This document shows positions 1 through 8,897 of a stretch of DNA of 64,000 nt, one piece after another; the first letter of the stretch is position 1, and each line of letters starts with the position of its first letter. The translations under genes and the position numbers were made by a program. This DNA is from Desulfurococcus amylolyticus Z-533 (GTDB lineage: Archaea > Thermoproteota > Thermoprotei_A > Sulfolobales > Desulfurococcaceae), in contig NZ_KI911318.1 of assembly GCF_000513855.1 (NCBI RefSeq), positions 390,087 to 454,086 on the forward strand. Direction: 5' to 3'. Under the pieces are notes generated by a model. That model had not been told where the DNA came from. It ran no database searches and saw only the letters and a program-made list of their open reading frames with translations.

Positions 1-2
1 TT

Positions 3-1031
3 ACAGATCACTTCAGGCTTGGAGGCCAGCTGGTTAAGCAGACCCATAAGTTCTTCGGTGATACAAGATACTATGGTGGTGTAAGAGGCTTCAAAATAGC
101 TGAGAAACTGGTCAACGAGCTCAAGAAGTATTCGACCATTAAAACATATACAAGAGCTTTTGCCTACGGGTTCTTCGGTGAGGGTTATATGGGTATAGCT
201 GTCCAGGGGGAGGAACCTGTTAACCTACTTGTCAAACCCAGGTACACTATAATCGCAACAGGTGCAACTGAGAGGATGATTTTATTCGAGAACAATGACC
301 TACCAGGTGTCATGGGGGCTGGCGGTGCTCAGACACTTATGAATGAATATGGTGTTAGACCAGGTGAGAATGCGTTGGTTGTGGGTAGCGGTAATGTTGG
401 ATTAATAGTGGCTTATCAATTACTGCAAGCCGGGGTAAGGGTTCACGGTATAATCGAGATAATGAGAGAGATCGGTGGCTGGATCGTCCACGCAGCAAAG
501 GTGAGGAGGTATGGAGTGCCAATCCTCACTGGTCATACAATTACAAGGGTTGAGGGGGCAGAGAAAGTTGAGAAAGCAATAGTAGCGGCTGTCGACGATA
601 AGTTGAACCCTATCCAGGGCTCGGAGAAGGAATATAGCGTAGACCTAGTCCTCCTAGCGGTTGGTTTACAACCTAATTATGCACTCCTGAGTCAAATGGG
701 GGCTACTATGAAGTATATTCCAGAAGCCGGCGGCCTCGTACCAGTTAGAACGAAATACATGGAGACAAGTATACCAGGTGTTTTCGTGGCAGGCGATCTA
801 ACGGGTATTGAGGAAGCCACAACAGCCTTCATAGAGGGAGAGATTGCGGCATATACGATCCTTGAGAGAATGGGGTTTACGGATGTGATCACTGAAAGAG
901 ATAGATTGGTGGATTTCCTGTGGAACGAATACAGGATGAGCCCTGTTATCTCAAGGGCTAGGCAGGGCAAGCTCAAAGCCACTGTAACAGAGGAGGAGAT
1001 GGAGAAGCTTAGGAAGGGGATCGATATATGA
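3..1031 (+). CDS. FAD/NAD(P)-binding oxidoreductase, alpha subunit of dye-linked L-proline dehydrogenase type (5' truncated)
   Basis: The frame is open from base 3, so the gene begins left of the window. The first visible residues (GGQLVKQTHKFFG) and a dinucleotide-binding GSGNVG motif in the middle match the alpha subunits of sarcosine oxidase-like and archaeal dye-linked proline dehydrogenases, which carry FAD and pass electrons on. A second FAD-binding motif near the C-terminus (GVFVAGDLTG) is typical of pyridine nucleotide-disulfide oxidoreductases. The stop overlaps the next start (ATGA), so translation is probably coupled with the ferredoxin, BFD and beta-subunit genes that follow. Substrate is inferred from family and gene order; other amino acids or amines are possible. 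Confidence 0.8.
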   Translation, partial: TDHFRLGGQLVKQTHKFFGDTRYYGGVRGFKIAEKLVNELKKYSTIKTYTRAFAYGFFGEGYMGIAVQGEEPVNLLVKPRYTIIATGATERMILFENNDLPGVMGAGGAQTLMNEYGVRPGENALVVGSGNVGLIVAYQLLQAGVRVHGIIEIMREIGGWIVHAAKVRRYGVPILTGHTITRVEGAEKVEKAIVAAVDDKLNPIQGSEKEYSVDLVLLAVGLQPNYALLSQMGATMKYIPEAGGLVPVRTKYMETSIPGVFVAGDLTGIEEATTAFIEGEIAAYTILERMGFTDVITERDRLVDFLWNEYRMSPVISRARQGKLKATVTEEEMEKLRKGIDI

Positions 1032-1510
1032 GCTCTAAGCGGACAGGCATTATAACTAAAGAGGAACTAGTAGAGAAGAAGCTGCTTCCATCCATGGAGA
1101 GGCTCTCCAATGGACCCATAGCCATACTTGAATGCCCTGAGGAAATACCATGCAACATATGCGTATCGGCATGCCCCTTCAACGCTATCTCCAAGAGCAG
1201 GATATACGAGGTACCCAGATTAAACCCGGATAAATGCATCGGTTGCGGGGTCTGCGTGGGCAAGTGCCCCGGCTTAGCCATATTCGTCGTTGACTTAAGT
1301 AAGCCTGGTAAGGCCTATGTCACACTGCCATATGAAATGTTGCCGTCGCCCTCCAAAGGAGCCCGGGTGGAGCTACTGGATAGGGAGGGCAGGGTCATCG
1401 GGGAGGGGACAGTAGTTAAGGCGTGGGTCTATGAGAAAACATGGGTTGTGACAGTTGAAGTACCAGGTGATTTATGGTTTGATGTACGCGCGGTCAGGAT
1501 TGTAAGGTGA
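1028..1510 (+). CDS. Ferredoxin-type 2x[4Fe-4S] subunit of the amine dehydrogenase complex
   Basis: A 160-residue protein with two iron-sulfur cluster signatures in its first half. The first is a C-x5-C-x2-C-x3-CP arrangement around CNICVSACP, and the second is the full CIGCGVCVGKCP. The C-terminal half is a small beta-rich extension without cysteines. It lies between the alpha subunit (4-bp overlap) and the BFD-like gene, matching the small electron-transfer subunits of four-subunit archaeal dye-linked proline dehydrogenases. Its role is presumably to relay electrons from the flavin subunits to an acceptor. Family assignment is firm; the complex is inferred from context. Confidence 0.75.
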   Translation: MSSKRTGIITKEELVEKKLLPSMERLSNGPIAILECPEEIPCNICVSACPFNAISKSRIYEVPRLNPDKCIGCGVCVGKCPGLAIFVVDLSKPGKAYVTLPYEMLPSPSKGARVELLDREGRVIGEGTVVKAWVYEKTWVVTVEVPGDLWFDVRAVRIVR

Positions 1511-1794
1511 TGAACGTGGGCATTGATCCAAGGAAAGTAATAGTTTGTAGATGCGAGAATGTTACATTAGCCGATGTATTAAACGCTATAGAGAGCGGGC
1601 TAGATAACCTGGAGGTATTAAAGAGGAAGCTGAGGATAGGGATGGGTCAGTGCCAGGGACAGACATGCCTCCTCCTGGTTGCAGGCATTCTAGCGAGGAA
1701 GACTGGGAAAAGCTTCGATGAGGTCCTCATCCCCCGTAATAGACCCCCGATCTCTCCTGTGAAAGTGAAGTACTTTATAGGTGATGAGAGATGA
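1507..1794 (+). CDS. BFD-like [2Fe-2S]-binding subunit
   Basis: A 95-residue protein with the BFD-type (bacterioferritin-associated ferredoxin) cysteine pattern: CRC near residue 15 and C-x4-C in GQCQGQTC about 35 residues later. Such domains bind a [2Fe-2S] cluster and occur free or fused in sarcosine oxidase and proline dehydrogenase complexes. An ATG at 1510 just after the GTG at 1507 is an equally good start; both overlap the upstream stop. It is followed by the catalytic beta subunit with a 4-bp overlap, so all four genes form one operon. Confidence 0.75.
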   Translation: MMNVGIDPRKVIVCRCENVTLADVLNAIESGLDNLEVLKRKLRIGMGQCQGQTCLLLVAGILARKTGKSFDEVLIPRNRPPISPVKVKYFIGDER

Positions 1795-2921
1795 AGACGG
1801 ACGTGTTAATTATTGGGGGCGGGGTAACCGGGTTATTCACCGCTGTAAGCCTTCTGGAGCAAGGGTGCAGGAATATAGTGATTATAGAGAAATCATACAT
1901 TGGTTCAGGCGGTACATTTAGATGTGCAACTGGGATAAGGGCGAGCTTCACTAGTAGGGAGCATGTTAACGTGATGAAGAGGGCTATAGACTTATGGCCC
2001 GAGTACGCTAGGAAACTAGGGTTTCTATACAGGAGGGATGGCTACCTATGGGTATTGACAAGGGAGAGGGACGTCGAGTTCTTCAAGCAGGTTGTCGAAT
2101 TTCATCACTCACTCGGCGTACCTTCAAGAATGATTTCTCCTGAGGAAGTAAGGGAAATAGTTCCATCAATAAATACTAATGGAATACTTGCAGCAGTATA
2201 TGACCCCTTAGCTGGTAAGGCTCAAGTATTCAACGCGGTTTTAAACGCTGTCATTCATTTAAAACGAAACAATATTAATGTATATGAGGGTATGAGAGCC
2301 CTTAAAATCAGTGATGAAGGAAGTAGGATAGTTGTTGAAACAAATAAGGGAAGGGTTGAGGCGGATAAGGTAATTGTTGCAGCCGGTAAAGACAGTGCTA
2401 ACTTACTCAAAGGCCTCGGCGTTGAACTCCCAATACATAATCTAGCCAAGCATGTCTTAATTACTGAGGCGTTTAAACCGGTTATTAAGCCGCTTATAAT
2501 AGACTGGTCATCTTCGTCATATATTCTACAGGTATTCCACGGCAACATATACATTGGCTCGGATATACCTGAGAAGTACGATGAGCCGGCTGTAAATAAA
2601 TACATGTTTCTAGAGAAAGCCGCCAAAGTATGGACAAGGTATTTCCCGTGGTTGGGTGAAGTATATGTTCTAAGGTATTGGACCGGGTACTATGATATGA
2701 CGCCGGATCACCATCCAATAATAGGGCCCCTGGAGGAAAACGAGAACATACTTGTCGCAGCCGGGTTTAGCGGTCATGGATTCATGATGGCTCCAGCAGT
2801 CGCCGAGGCACTCACACAGTATATTCTAGGCGGGAAACCCACCATACCGGAGTTTGAGAATCTTAAACCTGATAGGTTTAAGAAGGGGAAGTTAATAAAG
2901 GAGATAGCGGTGTTCGGCTAG
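1791..2921 (+). CDS. FAD-dependent amino acid oxidoreductase, beta (catalytic) subunit, DadA/proline dehydrogenase type
   Basis: A 376-residue DAO-fold flavoprotein. The N-terminal dinucleotide-binding motif is IIGGGVTG (residues 6-13). The C-terminal FAD-contact region contains the HHPIIGP and GHGFMMAPAVAE stretches typical of glycine/sarcosine/D-amino-acid/proline oxidoreductases. With the upstream alpha, ferredoxin and BFD genes it reproduces the subunit set of archaeal four-subunit dye-linked L-proline dehydrogenase, in which this subunit oxidises the substrate. Substrate specificity cannot be read from the sequence. It converges with moaE only 7 bp downstream. Confidence 0.75.
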   Translation: MKTDVLIIGGGVTGLFTAVSLLEQGCRNIVIIEKSYIGSGGTFRCATGIRASFTSREHVNVMKRAIDLWPEYARKLGFLYRRDGYLWVLTRERDVEFFKQVVEFHHSLGVPSRMISPEEVREIVPSINTNGILAAVYDPLAGKAQVFNAVLNAVIHLKRNNINVYEGMRALKISDEGSRIVVETNKGRVEADKVIVAAGKDSANLLKGLGVELPIHNLAKHVLITEAFKPVIKPLIIDWSSSSYILQVFHGNIYIGSDIPEKYDEPAVNKYMFLEKAAKVWTRYFPWLGEVYVLRYWTGYYDMTPDHHPIIGPLEENENILVAAGFSGHGFMMAPAVAEALTQYILGGKPTIPEFENLKPDRFKKGKLIKEIAVFG

Positions 2922-2928
2922 TCCTCCA

Positions 2929-3414
2929 CTATGATGGTGAGGGGGTCAGCGTCCTCCTATACCTAACTCCATCGCCTATAACCCAGTATTCGCCATCGCT
3001 TCTTTTTTCAAGCTTGAAAACCGGGACTTCTTTTTTAACCCTTTCAAGCACCTCTATCATTGCTGGATTAGTGTTCTTTCTGCTTGTACCCATCGTAACG
3101 ATATATATAGTGGTTTCACCAGGTTTGAGCCGCCCAAGCCTATGATATATCACGACAGCGCTGAGAGAGTACTTGGTGCATATATCCCTCGCGATCTCCT
3201 CTAGTCTCTTGGCAGCAACCTCGCTTATAGCCGTATATTCAAGCTCATGTACTCTCGCCTCGTTTAACTCCCCTTTCACTAAGCCAACGAATATGGATAA
3301 AGCACCGTTTCCATGGTTCTTATCCATGGCTGAGAGCTTCCCGATTAATTCATCAAGGAGTATTTTTTCACCACTCTCTAGGAGCTTGGCCTCGATATAG
3401 CACATCTCAGCCAC
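2929..3414 (-). CDS. moaE: Molybdopterin synthase catalytic (large) subunit
   Basis: MoaE converts precursor Z (cPMP) to molybdopterin using sulfur carried by the C-terminus of MoaD. The 161-residue protein has the family core: VYHRLGRLKPGE in the middle, and near the C-terminus VPVFKLEKRSDGEYWV, which supplies the active-site lysines and substrate-pocket residues. The N-terminal ~25 residues are a little longer than usual. It is the last gene of the minus-strand Mo/W cofactor run and overlaps moaD by 8 bp, as expected for subunits of one enzyme. Confidence 0.92.
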   Translation of the reverse strand: MAEMCYIEAKLLESGEKILLDELIGKLSAMDKNHGNGALSIFVGLVKGELNEARVHELEYTAISEVAAKRLEEIARDICTKYSLSAVVIYHRLGRLKPGETTIYIVTMGTSRKNTNPAMIEVLERVKKEVPVFKLEKRSDGEYWVIGDGVRYRRTLTPSPS

Positions 3415-3643
3415 CTGAAAACGGAGGCACTATATAGACTGTATCACCATCTCTAAGTTGTTGATCCAGGCTTGCTATCTCCCCGTTGATCAGTACTATT
3501 GGCTCGGGCTTTGATGGTAGACTATACGTGTTCTTCAAGTAATCCAGTAGCTCGCCCACCGTGATAGACTCATCGAGCTCGATTCTCACTTCGTTTCCAA
3601 GGAAATCCGAGAATATGGAGTACGACCTGATAGTGATCCTCAT
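3407..3643 (-). CDS. moaD: Molybdopterin synthase sulfur-carrier (small) subunit
   Basis: A 78-residue beta-grasp (ubiquitin-like) protein ending in PPFSGG. The terminal Gly-Gly is adenylylated and thiocarboxylated in MoaD/ThiS-type sulfur carriers. Its position directly before moaE (8-bp overlap) and after moaC identifies it as MoaD rather than a tRNA-thiolation carrier. No dedicated activating E1-like enzyme (MoeB) lies in this window; the cysteine desulfurase at 33-34 kb is a possible distant sulfur source (inference). Confidence 0.92.
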   Translation of the reverse strand: MRITIRSYSIFSDFLGNEVRIELDESITVGELLDYLKNTYSLPSKPEPIVLINGEIASLDQQLRDGDTVYIVPPFSGG

Positions 3644-3645
3644 GG

Positions 3646-4095
3646 CTACACCCCTTTCTTCTTCTCTACGACTCTGAGATCAGTTATAACCGTATATGGG
3701 TATTGCCCGTCTTCATTCTTCTCGTATTTCTTAACCATATCCCATATGTTCAGTAATGCTATGGCCGCACCTGTTAAAGCCTCCATTTCCACCCCTGTCC
3801 TAGCCGTTGTCTTAACTGTTATATAGACTCTTATGCCGTCATCGAGTACCTCGAAATCAACTTTGACATTTGTTATGGGGATGTTATGTGTTAAAGGCAG
3901 TATTCTAGGTGTCTCCTTAACACTCATTATAGCTGCTATTGTTGACACTGAAAACACGTCTCCCTTCTCAACAAGCCCTTTTTTAATAATTTCTATGGTT
4001 GAAGGCTTAAGTTTTATATAGCCTGTCGCCGTTGCCTCCCTGTACACGTCCTCCTTCCCGGTTATATCAGCCATTCTGATGCCCAAGTGGATCAC
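3646..4095 (-). CDS. moaC: Cyclic pyranopterin monophosphate synthase
   Basis: MoaC completes cPMP synthesis after MoaA has rearranged GTP. The sequence shows family hallmarks: LPLTHNIPI in the middle, GVEMEALTGAA and YPYTVITDLRVVEK near the end, at the usual ~150 residues. The longest frame begins with a GTG overlapping the moaA stop (GTGA). An internal ATG at 4074 (MADITGKEDVYREA) would fit the usual MoaC N-terminus better, with GGTG about 13 bases upstream. Neighbours are moaA and moaD. Confidence 0.92.
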   Translation of the reverse strand: MIHLGIRMADITGKEDVYREATATGYIKLKPSTIEIIKKGLVEKGDVFSVSTIAAIMSVKETPRILPLTHNIPITNVKVDFEVLDDGIRVYITVKTTARTGVEMEALTGAAIALLNIWDMVKKYEKNEDGQYPYTVITDLRVVEKKKGV

Positions 4096-5006
4096 CCAGG
4101 TTTAAAGAATGGCTCCCTCAAGTAAACAGCTCTCTTTATACCGTTTATAACTCCTTTCTCATCCCTATTCTTAAGCTCCCTAGATATATCTACTATTGGT
4201 TTATTTACAAATAGGCATGTCTTGATCCATCCCTCCGGTGTAAGCCTAAGCCTTGTACACCTTGAACAAAGAGCTGGATTTCCATACCCTTTTACAACAT
4301 CTACCTTTATACCGCTTGGCATAATGTACTCTGGCCTACTCTGGAACTCCCTTACTGTTTTAGCGATGGAGTTTTTCTCGAGAAACTCTATAATCGGATC
4401 CACTATAACATGCTGATCCCTGTAGACATCTTGTGGTATCCCAAGGGGTATAAGCTCTATGATGTTTACGTCAAGTCCCTTATCCGACGCGTATTCTATT
4501 ATATTCTTTACTTCATCAATGTTCACCTTCATTACTAAGAAATCTATTTTAACCTTGATTCCATGGTTCAATGCCTCGTCAACGCCTTTCAAGACCTTCT
4601 CGAGTAGCGTGGATCCCCCGGTTATAAATCTATATACGGGGGGCTTAAGGGAGTGTATGCTTACATTGATTCTATTTAACCCAGCCTCAGCAAGCAATCC
4701 TACTTTTTCAAGTAATAAACTCCCATTCGTAGTCATTGAGACGTCCCTTGTATAGATGGCTATCTCTCTAACTATATCTACTATATCACTCCTCACCAAG
4801 GGCTCCCCTCCAGTTAGCTTGAAGGATTTTATGCCATGTTTTACCGCTACCTCGGTTAAGAAGCCATAGTCCCCGGCATCTAATGCTTCATTCCCCTGGT
4901 CATTCATCATTCCTTCCCGGTGGCAAAATATGCATTGATAGTTGCATCTCGAGGTTACAGCGATCCTGAAGCTATCTATTTTCCTACCGAACCTATCAAC
5001 CAACAT
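4092..5006 (-). CDS. moaA: GTP 3',8-cyclase (radical SAM)
   Basis: MoaA is the first enzyme of molybdopterin synthesis, using S-adenosylmethionine radical chemistry on GTP. The N-terminal cluster motif is C21-x3-C25-x2-C28 (CNYQCIFC), followed by a TGGEPLVR motif. The C-terminal cluster shows CSRC and a third cysteine about 13 residues on (KTCLF), binding the second [4Fe-4S] that contacts GTP. Length, 304 residues, is normal for archaeal MoaA, although the GG end of bacterial MoaA is absent. It lies between the transporter ATPase and moaC. Confidence 0.93.
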   Translation of the reverse strand: MLVDRFGRKIDSFRIAVTSRCNYQCIFCHREGMMNDQGNEALDAGDYGFLTEVAVKHGIKSFKLTGGEPLVRSDIVDIVREIAIYTRDVSMTTNGSLLLEKVGLLAEAGLNRINVSIHSLKPPVYRFITGGSTLLEKVLKGVDEALNHGIKVKIDFLVMKVNIDEVKNIIEYASDKGLDVNIIELIPLGIPQDVYRDQHVIVDPIIEFLEKNSIAKTVREFQSRPEYIMPSGIKVDVVKGYGNPALCSRCTRLRLTPEGWIKTCLFVNKPIVDISRELKNRDEKGVINGIKRAVYLREPFFKPG

Positions 5007-5008
5007 TT

Positions 5009-6118
5009 TTAACCACTTTCCTGATCGATTAAGTAGGTGTGCTCCCTGCTCATATAGAGGAGTATCCTCTTACCTCCCCCGAAATCATTTAGCTTGGACC
5101 ACTCATTCTTAGGTATTGTTAACGTCGTGATTCGTCCCCATATATCTATAACTAGCTTTACACTGGTTAAATTATCTATTTCTTCAAGCAGGGATGCCTC
5201 AAGGGTATAGTGATCGCCTTTGCCTGGAGTAAGGGTTATATATCCCGGGTTTACAACTATGAGGGAGTTTCTCCCATCTATGCAGGAACTAGCGTATGTA
5301 TTATACCCTATTTTCTTCTCTACCTTATCTATAGCCACTAATGCTTCACCCTCGTTGCACTTCTTTATTCTAGCTGGGATTACGAGGAATCCAAGGGCTT
5401 GAAGCATGTATGGGCTTGAAAGAATCTTGTGCTCGCTTAACTCGCCATCATATACTATTCTACCATCAACCAAGGCTATGATCCGCTCCTTGAAGAACAA
5501 TATATCTTCTATGAGATGGGTGGTCAATAACACTGCCACCTTAAGCTTATTAAATAGATTAAATAGCTCATTCCTCAACCTCTCTCTGGTAACCGGGTCT
5601 ATAGGGGACAATGGCTCGTCTAATAGTAGTAATGAGGGATTATATGATAGGGCTCTTGCAATAGATGCTTTCTGCCTTAATCCATTACTTAGTTGACCAG
5701 GATACATATCCCTGTATTCCCTTAGCCCGAAGATCTCTAGTAGCTCATTCACTCTTCTCTCAATATCGTTTCTACTCCAACCCCGCTTTTTCAAGGGTAA
5801 CTCAATGTTCCCCTTAAGCGTTAAATTAGGGAATAATGAGGGTTCTGATGGCACGTAACCTATGTTTCTCTCATAGGGAGGCTTATTCACTCTAGGCTTC
5901 TTCATATATGGTTTTTTCTCATATATTGTCTCGCCATCTATGATTATAACGCCTGAATCGGGCTCTATGAGACCAGATATCGATTTCAACAGGGTTGTTT
6001 TACCAGACGCGTTGGGACCAATTATTACGGCTATCCCACCCTTCTCTAATTTGAACCCGATGTCCTTGTTAACTTGTCTACCATTGAAACTCTTGTTGAG
6101 CCCGTTGACTTCAAGCAT
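5009..6118 (-). CDS. Tungstate/molybdate ABC transporter, ATP-binding protein
   Basis: A 369-residue ABC ATPase. Walker A is GPNASGKTT (residues 34-42), Walker B is LLLLDEPLSP, and the H-loop is TTHL. The signature motif is LSNGL rather than LSGGQ. After residue ~235 a C-terminal regulatory domain of about 130 residues resembles the TOBE/MOP-type oxyanion-binding extensions of ModC/WtpC. It overlaps the permease by 8 bp, and the whole transporter is embedded with moa genes, which points to molybdate or tungstate as substrate. In a hyperthermophile tungstate is likely, but the sequence alone does not decide. Confidence 0.82.
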   Translation of the reverse strand: MLEVNGLNKSFNGRQVNKDIGFKLEKGGIAVIIGPNASGKTTLLKSISGLIEPDSGVIIIDGETIYEKKPYMKKPRVNKPPYERNIGYVPSEPSLFPNLTLKGNIELPLKKRGWSRNDIERRVNELLEIFGLREYRDMYPGQLSNGLRQKASIARALSYNPSLLLLDEPLSPIDPVTRERLRNELFNLFNKLKVAVLLTTHLIEDILFFKERIIALVDGRIVYDGELSEHKILSSPYMLQALGFLVIPARIKKCNEGEALVAIDKVEKKIGYNTYASSCIDGRNSLIVVNPGYITLTPGKGDHYTLEASLLEEIDNLTSVKLVIDIWGRITTLTIPKNEWSKLNDFGGGKRILLYMSREHTYLIDQESG

Positions 6119-6887
6119 TTTGTGGATGCCCCTCCATGGATTCCAGCTGGTAGACTACGGCGATGAGCACTAGTATTGACACGATATATATTGACAGCGT
6201 GATCACAAGCACACCTATACCCCCTAGTTGGCTAACCAAGTAGAGGTATATTGGTAACGTCACTGTTTTCCCCCATATACCTCCACCGATAATATAGGAT
6301 GCCCCGAAATCCCCTAGGACACGTGTAAAAACAAGTATAAAGCCGGTGAACACTTGCCTAGTACTCATAGGTAGTAGGATAGTGTAAAGGTACTCGATAT
6401 TAGTAAACCCCATTGTCAAGGCGGCATCCTCATAGCTTCTAGGGATGCTTGAGAACAATGCAGTGAAATAGCTTACGCCAACGGGTATTCCTAGAAAGAG
6501 CTGGGCTGCTATTATTCCCTTTGGGTCATTCACTATTTTTAATGTATTGTCGATGATCAAGCCTAGAGGGGTCTTGGTGAAGAATAGTAGTAATAGGAGT
6601 CCCACAGCCGCTGGAGATATAGATGATGGAAGCATTATAACCGGGAGTAGTAGATTCCTCCTAGTTATCCTCCTTGAAATATAGTAACCTATAGGTATCG
6701 TGATCAGTAATATCAGGATGGATGAGGTGGTCGAGGTGTACAGGGAGAGAAGCATGGAGTAGTAGAAGTCGCTTAACAGGTGACCCGGTACAAGGATCCC
6801 TTGCCATATAGCCATATATATAGGGGTTGCAAATATCGTGGCATCAAGGACTAGTAGCAGTATAAGCAGGAGGAGGAACACCCTCAC
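6111..6887 (-). CDS. Tungstate/molybdate ABC transporter, permease protein
   Basis: An integral membrane protein with about five to six hydrophobic segments and an EDAALTMGF segment, the cytoplasmic EAA loop of ModB/WtpB permeases that docks onto the ATPase. The frame extends to a TTG at 6905, but a GTG at 6887 overlaps the upstream stop (GTGA) and avoids a 22-bp overlap, so I prefer it. The gene sits between the binding protein and ATPase genes. Length (259-264 residues) is usual for the family. Confidence 0.82.
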   Translation of the reverse strand: MRVFLLLLILLLVLDATIFATPIYMAIWQGILVPGHLLSDFYYSMLLSLYTSTTSSILILLITIPIGYYISRRITRRNLLLPVIMLPSSISPAAVGLLLLLFFTKTPLGLIIDNTLKIVNDPKGIIAAQLFLGIPVGVSYFTALFSSIPRSYEDAALTMGFTNIEYLYTILLPMSTRQVFTGFILVFTRVLGDFGASYIIGGGIWGKTVTLPIYLYLVSQLGGIGVLVITLSIYIVSILVLIAVVYQLESMEGHPQNA

Positions 6888-7756
6888 TTCGCATACCCCA
6901 TGCAAGCATTATTAAACAATAGCTCTTCGAGTCTATAAGGAGTTATAGAGGATATCTTATCGAGGTCCCCTACATATCCATTCTCCAAGGGGTATGGATT
7001 GAATCTAACATACTCTACAAGGAACTCCACAAATTCTAGTGCTGCCTGATAGTTTTTAGTGGTGTTGAGTACTGCAGTCATTTGACAACTCATCAACGGT
7101 AGCTGTGCTGGATTAAGCCAGATTATACTTGTATCATTCAAGTACCAGTAATGCGCTACATGTGGAAGTATTGCAACATCTACGAGTCCTAATGCGACCT
7201 GCCTAGCTGTCTGCCCTACATCTCCATAGATCACTAGCTTGTCTTTTACTTTATCGTAGATACCGTTTTTGACAAGTAGTTCTACAGCCATTCTACCGAA
7301 GGGAGCCACGCTCGGGTTAGCTATACCTATTTTCACATCCTTTGATACTAAGTCATCCAGGCTAGTGATATTTGCCGGGTTATCCTTGGGGATTATGAGT
7401 GCTAATACTACATATGAGAGTACCTTAATCGACTCGTTCACTACGAGCCCCATTCTTGAGGCATTCAACATGTACTCGTGATCCGCTGTGACGAAGACGT
7501 CTCCTTCACCAGTCAATAATATCTTATTTAATAATGTCCCGGTAGCACCTCCAATGATCTCGATTCTAACATTCGGATGTAGTTGCATGTATTCCCTTGA
7601 AGCGTTATTCAGTAATGGTTGAACCACTGGGGGAGTATAGACTAAGAGCACCACCTGGGCGGGACTCTGTGAGTAATACGTGTAGATAATCCATGAGGAT
7701 ACCACTAAAAGCAGTAGTATCATGCTTAAAACTATTGTCTTAGACGTAGGCTTCAT
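6884..7756 (-). CDS. Tungstate/molybdate ABC transporter, substrate-binding protein
   Basis: A 290-residue ModA/WtpA-type solute-binding protein, anchored outside the cell by an N-terminal hydrophobic helix (residues ~7-27); I see no lipobox. Typical features are the GATGTLLNKIL stretch, a GDVFVTADHEYM region, SVAPFGRMAVELL and GDVGQTARQVALGLVDVAILP. It starts the three-gene transporter (6-bp gap to the moeA-like gene, 4-bp overlap to the permease). Tungstate is the likely ligand given the lifestyle, but molybdate is not excluded. Confidence 0.8.
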   Translation of the reverse strand: MKPTSKTIVLSMILLLLVVSSWIIYTYYSQSPAQVVLLVYTPPVVQPLLNNASREYMQLHPNVRIEIIGGATGTLLNKILLTGEGDVFVTADHEYMLNASRMGLVVNESIKVLSYVVLALIIPKDNPANITSLDDLVSKDVKIGIANPSVAPFGRMAVELLVKNGIYDKVKDKLVIYGDVGQTARQVALGLVDVAILPHVAHYWYLNDTSIIWLNPAQLPLMSCQMTAVLNTTKNYQAALEFVEFLVEYVRFNPYPLENGYVGDLDKISSITPYRLEELLFNNACMGYAK

Positions 7757-7762
7757 AATGTC

Positions 7763-8761
7763 TCACCGCCTTCGTAGAAAGTACTCGGACAACCCTCCCT
7801 CACCAAATGAGATCAGATACTCCCTCGGGATTTTTACACCGGCCGCTATCCACGGTAGCACTACGTCTAGGATATTGTAGTCTGGGAAATATATTATTCC
7901 GCTTGAAACCCCTATTACGGCTTTCCCATCCTTATACGCAATCATGCTCATGGTGGTCGGCTTCATTGGAACACCGTAGGCTACTACCTCGCTGGCTACA
8001 CTGGCTATAGCCTTTGGTGTTTTATCAGTTGGATCAATACTCATACCTCCGGTGACAACTACTGCATCATGGTCGAGTAATAGGTTTTCAATGGCTCCCG
8101 CTATCTCGGATTCGTCATCCCGGACATATACTAGTGCCCCCTGCTCTAATTCATATAACCGTATCTTCTCAACGACAACCGGGGATGCAAGATCCTTCTT
8201 CCTTCCCTCCACGATCTCTGTTCCTGTTACAATAATACCTATCTTTGGGTGTGTATTCCTGTAGACCTGTAGGATTTTACGTGATGTAAGTATTTCACTT
8301 GATATGTATGAGAGATAATCCCTGGGGATACTTAGAGGTATTAAATCGACAATGCCGACTATATCTGAGTGCTTCACATATACGCCTTTACGTCTAGTTA
8401 TGACGACGTATACTCCTGTAGAATTGATTTTCTCGAGTAGAGTTGAGTCAACCATGAGTAACCCATTCACGGCTGACCTAAGTAGTGCTTTTCCCTCAGA
8501 CGCCTTCTCAACTATGATATTTTCCCCTGAGATTAATTGGGCAAGCTGTAGCACAGCCTCCTCTTCGTGTAAGCCGTACTCTACGCTGTCTCCATCCTCA
8601 ATATACACGTAGTAGTGGCCGTGATTCTTTAGTAACTCAACATCTTCAAGACTTACTACTTCACCGCGTCTTTTAATCGGTGACTTGAAATCCGGTGTAA
8701 CAGCCGAGTAATCGAATGCCAGCTTCCTACCTACTGCATCATCTACTTTTACAAGCTTCAT
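7763..8761 (-). CDS. Molybdopterin-binding protein, MoeA/MoCF-like
   Basis: A 332-residue protein with a MoCF (MogA/MoeA) molybdopterin-binding fold in residues ~165-300. It carries GTEIVEGRKKD and VVVTGGMSIDPTDKTP; the second motif replaces the TGGxSxGxxD of canonical MoeA, as in a divergent archaeal/clostridial subfamily. The N-terminal half resembles the linker domain of MoeA only weakly. As the first gene of the minus-strand Mo/W run it probably acts in metal insertion or cofactor handling. The ATG lies about 22 bp from an inverted repeat that overlaps the predicted transcription start. Confidence 0.75.
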   Translation of the reverse strand: MKLVKVDDAVGRKLAFDYSAVTPDFKSPIKRRGEVVSLEDVELLKNHGHYYVYIEDGDSVEYGLHEEEAVLQLAQLISGENIIVEKASEGKALLRSAVNGLLMVDSTLLEKINSTGVYVVITRRKGVYVKHSDIVGIVDLIPLSIPRDYLSYISSEILTSRKILQVYRNTHPKIGIIVTGTEIVEGRKKDLASPVVVEKIRLYELEQGALVYVRDDESEIAGAIENLLLDHDAVVVTGGMSIDPTDKTPKAIASVASEVVAYGVPMKPTTMSMIAYKDGKAVIGVSSGIIYFPDYNILDVVLPWIAAGVKIPREYLISFGEGGLSEYFLRRR

Positions 8762-8782
8762 ATAAAATCAACTCATATTATC

Positions 8783-8846
8783 TGACTATTAATTATTAGA
8801 CAACTATGCTGAGAAATATATATTTTTGTCCAATAATTAATAGTCA
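8783..8846. promoter_or_regulatory. Bidirectional promoter framed by a 20-bp inverted repeat
   Basis: The arms TGACTATTAATTATTAGACA (8783-8802) and its near-exact inverse (8827-8846) differ at a single base. The 24-bp spacer contains an A/T run (AAATATATATTTTT) that can serve as a TATA box in both directions. Counting ~25 bp from that box puts the two transcription starts within the arms. A dimeric regulator bound to the arms would control both the Mo/W cofactor operon (minus) and the DUF89 gene (plus). The repeat is seen directly; the operator role is inferred. Confidence 0.6.
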
Positions 8847-8897
8847 AATCAAGATTTATCACGGCATCATACATGGTGAATCAGCAGGGATAACGAC

